In this document: positions 8,154 to 15,374 of the stretch, piece after piece | How positions within the stretch are numbered: the stretch's first letter is position 1 | How the letters are laid out: each line of letters opens with the position of its first letter | Source: CAYQPF01 sp964419225 | Lineage (GTDB): Bacteria > Cloacimonadota > Cloacimonadia > Cloacimonadales > CAYQPF01 | Assembly: GCA_964419225.1 (NCBI GenBank) | Contig: CAYQPF010000081.1 | Coordinates: 1 to 22,992 of the forward strand | DNA length: 22,992 nt | Reading direction: 5' to 3' | The notes under the pieces: generated by a model | Told to the model about the DNA's origin: nothing | Database searches by the model: none | What the model saw: only the letters and a program-made list of their open reading frames with translations | Program-made: the position numbers and the translations under genes

Positions 8154-8187
8154 CAAAAAAAGAAAGGTGCAATTGCTTGCACCTTTT
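8154..8187 (-). terminator. Intrinsic terminator of the adhesin gene
   Basis: On the minus strand, AAAGGTGCAA (8186-8177) and TTGCACCTTT (8172-8163) form a perfect 10-bp stem with a 4-base loop. A C and then a run of seven T (8161-8155 region) follow. It lies 57 bases beyond the stop codon of the leftward 8244-11492 gene, with a heptamer array between stop and stem. Confidence 0.8.
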
Positions 8188-8196
8188 ATTACTGCT

Positions 8197-8249
8197 ACAT
8201 GTTACGCGTCACTTGTCACTTGTCACGCAACACTCGTCACTAGTTACTT
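8197..8249 (-). repeat. Heptamer array starting at the adhesin stop codon
   Basis: Read on the minus strand from the TAA stop (8246-8244), the sequence divides into 7-base units TAACTAG, TGACGAG, TGTTGCG, TGACAAG, TGACAAG, TGACGCG, TAACATG, with TAGCAGT beginning at 8197. All but one unit starts with a stop codon. It lies between the stop codon and the intrinsic terminator. Confidence 0.75.
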
Positions 8250-11200
8250 TAGCATTAAGATCTTCTTCGTCTCGGTGTATTTCCCGGCCTTCATTTTGTA
8301 GAAGTAAACACCACCACTACAGTTTTTGTTGGCAGAATCTTTGCCATTCCAGGTTATATTGTATTTGCCTGGTTGTTTAGTTTCATTCAGGAGAGAGGTA
8401 ACTTTCTGGCCTTTGATATTGAAGATCTCAATATTAACATTAGCTTGTTCTGCCAGGTCATATGCAATGCTTGTTGAGGGATTGAAAGGATTGGGGTATG
8501 CTGATTTCAACTTGGTAACCAATGGAATACCAGGTGTTTCAGGGTTTTGGCCATTACCTGTTTTGATAGGGATAGGGCCATAATAATTAACAGCTCCCAT
8601 TAATTCAACGGATTGCAGCCAGTAGTAATATTGAGTACTAAGCTCTGTTTCAGCATCTGTGTAACTATAATTGTAAGTACTGGAGATATTATGGGCTTCA
8701 ATTATTCCGACAGTTACATTAACTGAGGCAGATATTTCGTTTTCAGTTGCACGGTATAAATGATATCCCAACATATTGGATTCAGATTGGGTAGTCCAAC
8801 TGATCTTAACATCATTTTCTACATCACAGATAGCTGTGAAAGCAGAAAGTTCGACAGGCAGAGTGTCATCACCATAAGCATATTCATAAGCACCCATGTC
8901 AATAGTTCCGCTTGTAGCATTTGTTTTGTTCAACTTTCTGGCTGATCCGCGTAAGTCTGTTGTGTCGAAACTGTAAGCATTATCACCAGCATCAGCACAG
9001 GGAGATGTGCCTAAAATCAAATAGGGATCCAATACATTACCTGAGAATTGAGGATTTGCTCCCTCCGGTAAATCATTAGCACTATCGAGGATAATATATC
9101 CATCAAGACTTTGATAACAGGAATTGCGGGAAATTGTGATATTTGAACCCATATTGGTGTATTCACCTGTATTTCCGGAAATAATGGAATTGTATATATT
9201 AAGATCACCACCGCACCAAATTCCGCCTACACCACTGTCAGTGAGCCTTCCGGCATTACCGGCAATAGTTGTGTTAATCATTGTTAAATTACCATTGGAG
9301 AGAATTGCACCAATACCGCCGATTCCGGTGTTAATTCCTAATTCATTGTTATTACAGATCAGGCAGTTAACAAGAGTCAGAGTGCCATAATTATCAATGC
9401 CGGCGACTCTGTCATTGCTGTCTTCACCGTTTTTGATGATTATTTTTTCCAGTCTTGATGTAGGAGTACTTACGCCATCAACCCCGTTAGCAAGAACCAT
9501 AGTCACATTATTCCCATTCAGGATAATCCCGCCATCAGGGCCAATCAGAGTAAGATCCTTGTTTAAAACAACAGGAGAAGTAAGTGTTATTTGATTAGTC
9601 CCCATTGCAGTAGTATTGAAGTTAATCATATCACCGTCAACAGCATCCAGAATGCATTGTTTAAGAGACCCTGCACCTGTTTCATTGGCTGTGGTGACTG
9701 TGAATACTGTCGATTGCTCACCTCCGGCAAAGTCAGAAAAACTACTCAATCCGGAAACAGTGAATTTTCCCCAGACCCCGTCGGTTTGTCTGCTGTCAAT
9801 AGTAGCACCGAGTGCCAGAACATTTTGCCAGGCGGCACTGGAATCATGTCTTTTCAATACGACAAAGTTGTTCCACTGTGTTTGTGTAAGACTAAGGGAA
9901 GAAAAATCTATAACAATAGTATATAATCCTGGAGAAGGATTGGTAGAAAGAACATTGAAGTATAAGTTTCTGATTCCGCGAACATTGGGCAGGGCAGAGA
10001 AATTTGATTCAGGAATAGCTGTATTTTTGCTAATGGTCAATGATGTTCCAGTCGAACCATTGGGGAAAGTAATATCTATACCCTGAGCAGGGAAGTTGGC
10101 GGAAATTGTGTTTGTGGTATTACTGATAACACCTGCATTGTTAGTACTCAAAAAAGTACTGCCATTTAGAGGGTCTGTTGTAAGATAAGCTGTATTAGTT
10201 CCTGATCCGTTAAAAGCATAGATGTTATAGTAGTACGTAGTTCCCAGAGTGGCAGAATTATCACTGACAGTTGTTTCTGTACCGACTGAAATAATTTGGT
10301 CAGAACCTTGAGCACCAGTGGAATATGCAATACCATTTGTGGGAACAAAGGTGGGAAAGGAACTGGTATTTCGGACAACCAGATAATTAGTTGCTGATGC
10401 TGAAGCTGTGAAATTGAGGATAATATTATTATTCTCACCAGTTTTAGTTGTGGAGAAAACCAGGTCTGTCGGCTGTGCAGCCGGAGACATAGCCGGGAAA
10501 ACAAACCAGGCCAGATAAGGATACCCGTTGTTATTGGAGTCTATCTTCCAAATAGGAGTTGTAAAATCCCATCCGATATAAGTAGCCTGTTGTTTCATTT
10601 CGGCTGTAGTTTTGCCAAAGCTGTCTGCACTTCCCGCGGAGGTTGTTCTGCCGGAAGTTTCTTTGTCCCAGTAGCATCTCGTTACAGTGCCTTCATTATA
10701 ACCGCAAAATGCCCCTGTGTTAGTTGCTACGGCTGTAACCAAACCCGTCGAATAGCAGTTAATTAAGGAACCTGAAGATTGGTGAAAACCGATAAATCCA
10801 CCGGCATAGTTATTATATGTGCCTGTGATCAGGGTGACATTTCCCGTGGAATAGCAATCCTGAACAATACTTGAACTTGAACCTCCAGAACCTAAAAGTC
10901 CGCCAAGCCCGTTATTTCCAAGAATTGAGGCATTAGAAAAACACTTTGTTATTGTGCAGGTTGAGTAGTAGTTGCCTGCAAGTCCCCCTACATTGCCGGC
11001 AGTACCGTAAAGGCTTCCGGTTGTAGAACAGTTATCAACTGTTGTGCCTGCATAAAGTTCGCCTGCTAAACCTCCAACATAGGTATAACCGGTTATATTA
11101 ACATTATTTACTTTGAGATTCTGAATATGAGCATAATAGGTTTTGCCGAATAATCCCATCCAACTTTGAGAAGGATTATTTATATACAAACCCGAAATAG

Positions 11201-11492
11201 TTTTATTGTTCCCATCAAAATAGCTGCAAAACTCTTTGTTGTATCTTCCAATTGGTAACCAACCCGTTCCTGTATTATAGGGTGCTACATTCAAATCAAG
11301 ATCATTCATTAATTTAAAATATAAATTGTAATAAGTCCACTGAGGACTGGTACTGAGATCCGTTGCCAATTGTGCCAGGTCTGCAACAGTTAAAATCTGG
11401 TAGGGATCGGCATAACTCCCGGAACCGGACCAAGCTTGTAAACTAAATGTAACCAGCATAATGATCACTATAAGAAAATAATTCTTTTTCAT
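8244..11492 (-). CDS. Large secreted adhesin: GLUG repeats, beta-helix, C-terminal sorting domain
   Basis: This 1082-aa surface protein has a signal peptide (YFLIVIIMLVTFSLQAW). From about residue 70 to 330, GLUG-type repeats of the form VGGLAGxx...CSxTG recur (for example NVGGLAGNYYSTCTITKCFS). A fibronectin-III-like segment follows (PTDLVFSTTKTGENNNIILN). A right-handed beta-helix region opens with GAGSLKQCILDAVDGDMINF, the GSLRxAIxxA signature of polymorphic surface repeats, and ends with TIDMGAYEY. Next comes LPVELSAFTA...ISWTTQSE. The last 80 residues are a FlgD-like sorting domain (SAYPNPFNPSTSIAYDL, IFNIKGQKV, then GGVYFYKMKAGKYTETKK ending ILMLK). Such domains direct export in type IX-like secretion systems, but no secretion gene is in the window. 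AGGAGG precedes the ATG. It probably mediates surface adhesion, though the ligand is unknown. Confidence 0.85.
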   Translation of the reverse strand: MKKNYFLIVIIMLVTFSLQAWSGSGSYADPYQILTVADLAQLATDLSTSPQWTYYNLYFKLMNDLDLNVAPYNTGTGWLPIGRYNKEFCSYFDGNNKTISGLYINNPSQSWMGLFGKTYYAHIQNLKVNNVNITGYTYVGGLAGELYAGTTVDNCSTTGSLYGTAGNVGGLAGNYYSTCTITKCFSNASILGNNGLGGLLGSGGSSSSIVQDCYSTGNVTLITGTYNNYAGGFIGFHQSSGSLINCYSTGLVTAVATNTGAFCGYNEGTVTRCYWDKETSGRTTSAGSADSFGKTTAEMKQQATYIGWDFTTPIWKIDSNNNGYPYLAWFVFPAMSPAAQPTDLVFSTTKTGENNNIILNFTASASATNYLVVRNTSSFPTFVPTNGIAYSTGAQGSDQIISVGTETTVSDNSATLGTTYYYNIYAFNGSGTNTAYLTTDPLNGSTFLSTNNAGVISNTTNTISANFPAQGIDITFPNGSTGTSLTISKNTAIPESNFSALPNVRGIRNLYFNVLSTNPSPGLYTIVIDFSSLSLTQTQWNNFVVLKRHDSSAAWQNVLALGATIDSRQTDGVWGKFTVSGLSSFSDFAGGEQSTVFTVTTANETGAGSLKQCILDAVDGDMINFNTTAMGTNQITLTSPVVLNKDLTLIGPDGGIILNGNNVTMVLANGVDGVSTPTSRLEKIIIKNGEDSNDRVAGIDNYGTLTLVNCLICNNNELGINTGIGGIGAILSNGNLTMINTTIAGNAGRLTDSGVGGIWCGGDLNIYNSIISGNTGEYTNMGSNITISRNSCYQSLDGYIILDSANDLPEGANPQFSGNVLDPYLILGTSPCADAGDNAYSFDTTDLRGSARKLNKTNATSGTIDMGAYEYAYGDDTLPVELSAFTAICDVENDVKISWTTQSESNMLGYHLYRATENEISASVNVTVGIIEAHNISSTYNYSYTDAETELSTQYYYWLQSVELMGAVNYYGPIPIKTGNGQNPETPGIPLVTKLKSAYPNPFNPSTSIAYDLAEQANVNIEIFNIKGQKVTSLLNETKQPGKYNITWNGKDSANKNCSGGVYFYKMKAGKYTETKKILMLK

Positions 11493-11816
11493 TTTTCCTC
11501 CTAATAATTTATCTTAATAACCTTATACGCAACCGTTATGCCATTGGAAATAGTTAAAAAACTCAGCAGGTAACATGTTGTATAATAATGAATTAGAGCA
11601 TTTGATAGGTATGGAGGTAATGTATTCAAAATAAGTGAATAGTCAAAATGACTATTCAGGATGAATGGCCTTAAATAAAGTTATTGACCAATAGCAAAGT
11701 TTTAGGATGTTGTTTTAGTGTATGATTAAGCTCTGAGTCAAGGTTCTGCATTTACAGCAAATCTAATACAATGAATTTGGATGACTTAATTATACTCATT
11801 AGTTTGGGAGGACTAA
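11493..11816. promoter_or_regulatory. Divergent intergenic region with a perfect inverted repeat
   Basis: This 324-base spacer separates the leftward adhesin gene from the rightward Rh channel gene, so both promoters should lie here. GAATAGTCA (11637-11645) and TGACTATTC (11649-11657) form a perfect 9-bp inverted repeat around AAA, a size compatible with a dimeric regulator site or a small hairpin. TACAAT near 11767 is a fair -10 candidate for the channel gene but lacks a good -35. GGGAGG at 11806 is its ribosome site. No coding potential was seen. Confidence 0.45.
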
Positions 11817-12968
11817 ATGGTACGTAGAATTTTATTAATTCTACTCGGTTTGGCTGGCATATCTTGTATGGCCTATGGAGTAGAAGTGCAGACTGATGCC
11901 AGTCTGACAGATGTCGTAAACGTTTTGAAGTATTATCGTGCAATCCATGTGATGGCAATGTTGTTAGTAGGTTTTGGTTTTTTAATGGTATTTGTGAAGA
12001 AGTATGGTAAAACTGCATTAACTGCAACTTTTTTAATGGTTAGTATTGCAATTCCTCTTTATTTCTTGAAAGAATATTATGGAATAATGACCAATTCAAC
12101 CTGTAGAGTTGAAAGTTTAATACTTGCTGAGTTTGCAGCGGCCAGTTTGCTTATTTGTGCCGGAGCTGTTTTGGGCAGGATTAAGCTTTATCAGTATTTG
12201 ATTTTAGGAATTATCTTTGTCCCCTGTTATGCTATTAATGAATGGATCCTCTTAGGAGGAGGATTTGGACTTATAGAGAAATGTACTGTAGCAGACACAG
12301 GCGGATCACTCGTGATTCATGCATTTGGAGCTTTGTTTGGTTTAGGTGCGATCTTTTCTTTAACCAGAGGCAAGGAATTTGAAACTCCGATTGAGGCTGA
12401 TTCAACCAGTGACAGATTTTCTTTACTAGGCAGTATGGTATTATGGGTATTTTGGCCCAGTTTTTGTTCGGCATTAGTTACTCCGGCAGAAGTACCGACC
12501 ACGATCATCAATGTGATTCTGGCTCTGTGTGGCTCGACTTTGATCACCTATTTTGCTTCATTGCTTATTAGAAAGAAAGTATCCCCTGTGGATATTGCCA
12601 ATGCATCTCTTGCCGGTGGTGTAGCTATCGGTTCGACCTGTAATCTGACGACTCCCGGCACTGCCTTTGTGATTGGTTTGTTGGCAGGTGCGATTTCTAC
12701 ATTTGGTTTTGCTTTTATTCAGGCAAGATTACAGGCTGTTATCAAGAAAGTTGATACCTGTGGTGTTCTATATCTGCATGGCTTTCCCGGGTTGTTGGGC
12801 GGTCTGGCTGCCTTGTTTGTCGTAAGCGGGATTAATTCTGCCAGTCAGTTGAAAGGTATTGGCATCACTATCATCTTTGCTTTAGTAGCAGGTTTATGCA
12901 CCGGCAGGATCATCTCTTTAACCGGAACCAAAAAAGCTGTCTATGAAGACGAAGACGAGATGGAATAG
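11817..12968 (+). CDS. Rh-type (Rhesus family) ammonium/gas channel
   Basis: This 383-aa, roughly eleven-helix membrane protein belongs to the Amt/Rh superfamily and looks closer to Rh than to Amt. Rh-like blocks are IHVMAMLLVGFGFLMVFVKK near residues 43-62, DRFSLLGSMVLWVFWPSF near 199-216 and DTCGVLYLHGFPGLLGG near 313-329. The paired pore histidines are visible as His168 (GGSLVIHAFGALFG) and His321 (LHGFPG). An Asp at 160 sits where the family has its conserved structural/recognition Asp. The N-terminus may be a cleaved signal or the first helix. The acidic tail (YEDEDEME) is short. Rh proteins conduct NH3 and possibly CO2 passively. No GlnK-type regulator is adjacent, whereas amtB usually travels with one. 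The gene has its own ribosome site (GGGAGG) and terminator, so it is likely monocistronic. Confidence 0.85.
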   Translation: MVRRILLILLGLAGISCMAYGVEVQTDASLTDVVNVLKYYRAIHVMAMLLVGFGFLMVFVKKYGKTALTATFLMVSIAIPLYFLKEYYGIMTNSTCRVESLILAEFAAASLLICAGAVLGRIKLYQYLILGIIFVPCYAINEWILLGGGFGLIEKCTVADTGGSLVIHAFGALFGLGAIFSLTRGKEFETPIEADSTSDRFSLLGSMVLWVFWPSFCSALVTPAEVPTTIINVILALCGSTLITYFASLLIRKKVSPVDIANASLAGGVAIGSTCNLTTPGTAFVIGLLAGAISTFGFAFIQARLQAVIKKVDTCGVLYLHGFPGLLGGLAALFVVSGINSASQLKGIGITIIFALVAGLCTGRIISLTGTKKAVYEDEDEME

Positions 12969-12993
12969 TTATTAGTTGTTAGTTGTTAGTGAA
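12966..12993 (+). repeat. Heptamer array starting at the Rh channel stop codon
   Basis: The gene's TAG stop is the first triplet of TAGTTAT, TAGTTGT, TAGTTGT, TAGTGAA. TAG therefore recurs at 12966, 12973, 12980 and 12987, which covers all three reading frames. The array abuts the intrinsic terminator. Confidence 0.8.
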
Positions 12994-12994
12994 G

Positions 12995-13018
12995 GGCGAT
13001 CGAGAGGTCGCCTTTTTT
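12995..13018 (+). terminator. Intrinsic terminator of the Rh channel gene
   Basis: GGCGATC (12995-13001) and GGTCGCC (13006-13012) form a 7-bp stem (one G-T pair) with a GAGA tetraloop. Six T (13013-13018) follow directly. It lies 26 bases after the stop codon. Confidence 0.85.
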
Positions 13019-13339
13019 CTGATTTTACCAATATAACATCAAAAAACCTAATTCACTATTTCATAAAATTTTAAGCTTTTTCATCTTTCATCCATAGCAC
13101 AATTCGATTTGATGAACACCAAGGGAGGAGAGGGTAATGAGTTAGCCATGAGTGTACAGTCATGAGTCTTGAGTAGGGTGAAAACCTATTACCTGTCTAC
13201 TGGCAACCTAATACTTGCCTGCGGGTTTCAACAATTCTGTCACATCTCTTGCACTCACAATTTTGAAAACACCATTCTTCTTGACAGCTATTCGTATTTT
13301 TAAATAAATATAAACAGCATCCTTAGGGAGGGTTTATAA
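13019..13339 (+). promoter_or_regulatory. Upstream region of the radical SAM cassette, with promoter
   Basis: No gene was found in these roughly 320 bases. AGT-spaced heptamers occur at 13151-13178 (AGTGTAC, AGTCATG, AGTCTTG, AGTAGGG), without an adjacent stop codon. A consensus -35 TTGACA stands at 13281-13286, followed at an 18-base spacing by the AT-rich TAAATA (13305-13310), a plausible -10. AGGGAGGG (13325) is a strong ribosome site for the ATG at 13340. This is the best promoter candidate in the window and would drive the four-gene cassette. Confidence 0.5.
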
Positions 13340-14410
13340 ATGAAATTGAAACCTGTCAAAGATTACAAATTGCCGGTTTATCCGAGAGAGAATGACTTTC
13401 AACCTGAAACACCTAAAACGATGCCATTTATTTCCAAAAAAGCCTTGATCATGGCTATTACAGCGTTAACGATGAATCTGAATATGAAGGCTGATAATAG
13501 AGTTGATACAAAACAAACAACTCTTCTAGCTGAAGTAGGTAACAAAACCAAAACATCAAAAAAAATACTGAAAAAAATCTATGAATGTGCTCCTGTATTT
13601 GAGCATGGTGATGGAAGAGGTTATGTGGGATGTGAAGTTATTGTGCAACCTGTTTTTATTTCCGAGGATGATGCTCACAAAATCATTTCAGAAATGTTGG
13701 CAAAATGGGGTATTGTTTTTGATGAGAAAAACAAGTCCATTGATAATTTATATATTAAAAAATATTTTCAGAAAGTGTCAAGAGATGACATTACAGATTC
13801 TGTAACTGTTTTAGAAGAAACTCTTCAAAAAAGCATACCATTAGTTGTTGATTTATTCTCTACTAATCTGAATTTGGGACTTATATATGTCTCAAAAGAC
13901 GATTACTACAAATATGGTATTGGTAGAAAGTTTCCTTATAATAGTGACTGCTTAGTTAAAGATACAGCACAAAGAATCGTTTCTCAAGTTAGTAAAGAAA
14001 ATAAATTTTATTGTGCTGTTATTTATGATCCTGTAGGTTATATGGACATCATTAAAAATGATAAAGAGATTATAGATTTATTAAATGAAATAGAAACTTT
14101 GAGAAAAACTAATAGTGCGTATTATGATTCACTTAGAGGACCTTTGCAAGACTTTAATAAAAAATATGTCTCAATGAAAAATGATAAAAAGCTAACCGAG
14201 GAGAAAAAGGAGGAATTTAAGAAAGAATATAAATTACTTATGGGAGATTATGGGGCAAGAAATAAGAAATTAAGGGAGTTAGAAGAACTTGAAAAAACAA
14301 TGTTAATCGAAAAAGCAAAACAATTATCATTATCAAATCTTCAAGCTCAGGTAAATGACTTCATTACCTGGTTAAAGGAAAAGAAAATAATTGAAGAGGT
14401 AAAGAAGTAG
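13340..14410 (+). CDS. Exported protein, candidate radical SAM substrate (copy 1)
   Basis: This 356-aa protein is the first of three tandem paralogs ahead of a radical SAM enzyme. A polar leader-like N-terminus (MKLKPVKDYKLPVYPREN) comes before a hydrophobic segment (KKALIMAITALTMNLNM) with no lipobox cysteine. A conserved block CAPVFEHGDGRGYVGC follows, with cysteines at residues 83 and 98, then VFISEDDAHKIISEMLAKWG and VFDEKNKS. Later conserved blocks are VVDLFSTNLNLGLIYVSKDD and CAVIYDPVGY. A helical coiled region and the C-terminus LQAQVNDFITWLKEKKIIEE complete it. I recall, without being able to check, similar proteins with the leader, GEGRGxxGC and QVxDFIxWLK motifs in clostridial genomes. 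The enzymatic or structural role is unknown. The substrate idea rests on gene order and the conserved leader and cysteines. Confidence 0.75.
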   Translation: MKLKPVKDYKLPVYPRENDFQPETPKTMPFISKKALIMAITALTMNLNMKADNRVDTKQTTLLAEVGNKTKTSKKILKKIYECAPVFEHGDGRGYVGCEVIVQPVFISEDDAHKIISEMLAKWGIVFDEKNKSIDNLYIKKYFQKVSRDDITDSVTVLEETLQKSIPLVVDLFSTNLNLGLIYVSKDDYYKYGIGRKFPYNSDCLVKDTAQRIVSQVSKENKFYCAVIYDPVGYMDIIKNDKEIIDLLNEIETLRKTNSAYYDSLRGPLQDFNKKYVSMKNDKKLTEEKKEEFKKEYKLLMGDYGARNKKLRELEELEKTMLIEKAKQLSLSNLQAQVNDFITWLKEKKIIEEVKK

Positions 14411-14411
14411 A

Positions 14412-15374
14412 ATGCCGGTGAATATTTCGATGAGAGTTTTACGACTATTTATGCTTTTGGTATTGATTATGGTTATTATAACCGGATGTAAAAAAGAGAA
14501 ATCTCACAGAATTACCCAAACAAAAGCAGTAACTGTTGCCAATAAACAGTATAAATGTGCACCAGTCTTCAAGCATGATGCAATTAGAGAGATGGATGAA
14601 AAGGTTGCGTTATCCCCCTTCTTTCTATCTGAGGAAGTTGCACGAAAAATAATAGCGGATTCTCTTGCAAAATATGGTATAACATTTGATGAAGTGAATA
14701 AAACATTTCCTGGTTTGAATGTGGACAAGATAGAAATTAGCAAAAAAAACACTTTTATAGAAAGTACTGTTATTCAGAAAAAACCCTTTGAAATTGATTT
14801 ATATTCAAGTAAAAGGGAATTGGGAATTATTTATGCTTCGAGAAAGGACTTTAATTCTTTACGAATCGTTGGTAAGGAATTCACAGATATTCCTATTGAA
14901 GAAAATGCCAGAACAACAGCGGAAAGATTAGTATCTTTGTTAAACAATTATGGTAAGTTTAATTGTGGAATATTCTATGATCCTTCGGGGAGATTAAATG
15001 TTCAGGAATATGAGAAAGGTCTGAATTCTAATGCTAATTATCGCAAACAGTTTCTTATAACAACTCAAGTAAATGAAATTAAAAATCAATTAAACCAACA
15101 ACTCAATGAATCGAGGGAAGAACTTAATAGAATTGAAACAAAATCACCTATGAATTCTAAAGTTGCTAAACTTAAGAATTCCATAACAAAATTGGAAGCA
15201 CGTATAGAAGATATTGATACCCATGCAGAGCCAGAAGCATTTTCTACGTTAATGAAAGTGGTTGGAGAGGTTAACAGGAAAAATGCAATTAAATTTGAAA
15301 AAAAAGCAAAGGAAGATTTAGCTGCACAAATAAACGATTATGTAAATTGGATGAAGAAGAATGGTAAAATATGA
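14412..15374 (+). CDS. Lipoprotein paralog lacking leader and second cysteine (copy 2)
   Basis: This 320-aa protein starts one base after the stop of copy 1, with GAGGT 12 bases upstream; ATG at 14430 is an alternative. The N-terminus is a plain lipoprotein signal (RLFMLLVLIMVIITGCKK, acceptor Cys26) without the KxKPVKxY...YP leader of copies 1 and 3. The family block is present but altered: CAPVFKHDAIREMDEKVA keeps the first cysteine (Cys49) and loses both the GRG motif and the second cysteine. The rest follows the family: FFLSEEVARKIIADSLAKYG, FEIDLYSSKRELGIIYASRK, CGIFYDPSGR, a coiled-coil region (NQLNQQLNESREELNRIE), and a C-terminus with AAQINDYVNWMKKNGKI. It could be an unmodified partner or a diverged copy. 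It overlaps copy 3 by four bases (ATGA), implying coupled translation. Confidence 0.75.
   Translation: MPVNISMRVLRLFMLLVLIMVIITGCKKEKSHRITQTKAVTVANKQYKCAPVFKHDAIREMDEKVALSPFFLSEEVARKIIADSLAKYGITFDEVNKTFPGLNVDKIEISKKNTFIESTVIQKKPFEIDLYSSKRELGIIYASRKDFNSLRIVGKEFTDIPIEENARTTAERLVSLLNNYGKFNCGIFYDPSGRLNVQEYEKGLNSNANYRKQFLITTQVNEIKNQLNQQLNESREELNRIETKSPMNSKVAKLKNSITKLEARIEDIDTHAEPEAFSTLMKVVGEVNRKNAIKFEKKAKEDLAAQINDYVNWMKKNGKI

Noticed and set aside
9591..10086. Long plus-strand ORFs (111 and 156 codons) inside the adhesin gene
   Set aside because: They are antisense to a well-supported 1082-aa gene with clear domains, lack ribosome sites and have no protein-like motifs.
13151..13178. AGT heptamers as direct-repeat operator sites for the radical SAM cassette
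   Set aside because: The same type of heptamer occurs after gene ends and in composite repeats throughout the window, so it is not specific to this promoter and lies over 100 bases upstream of the -35.
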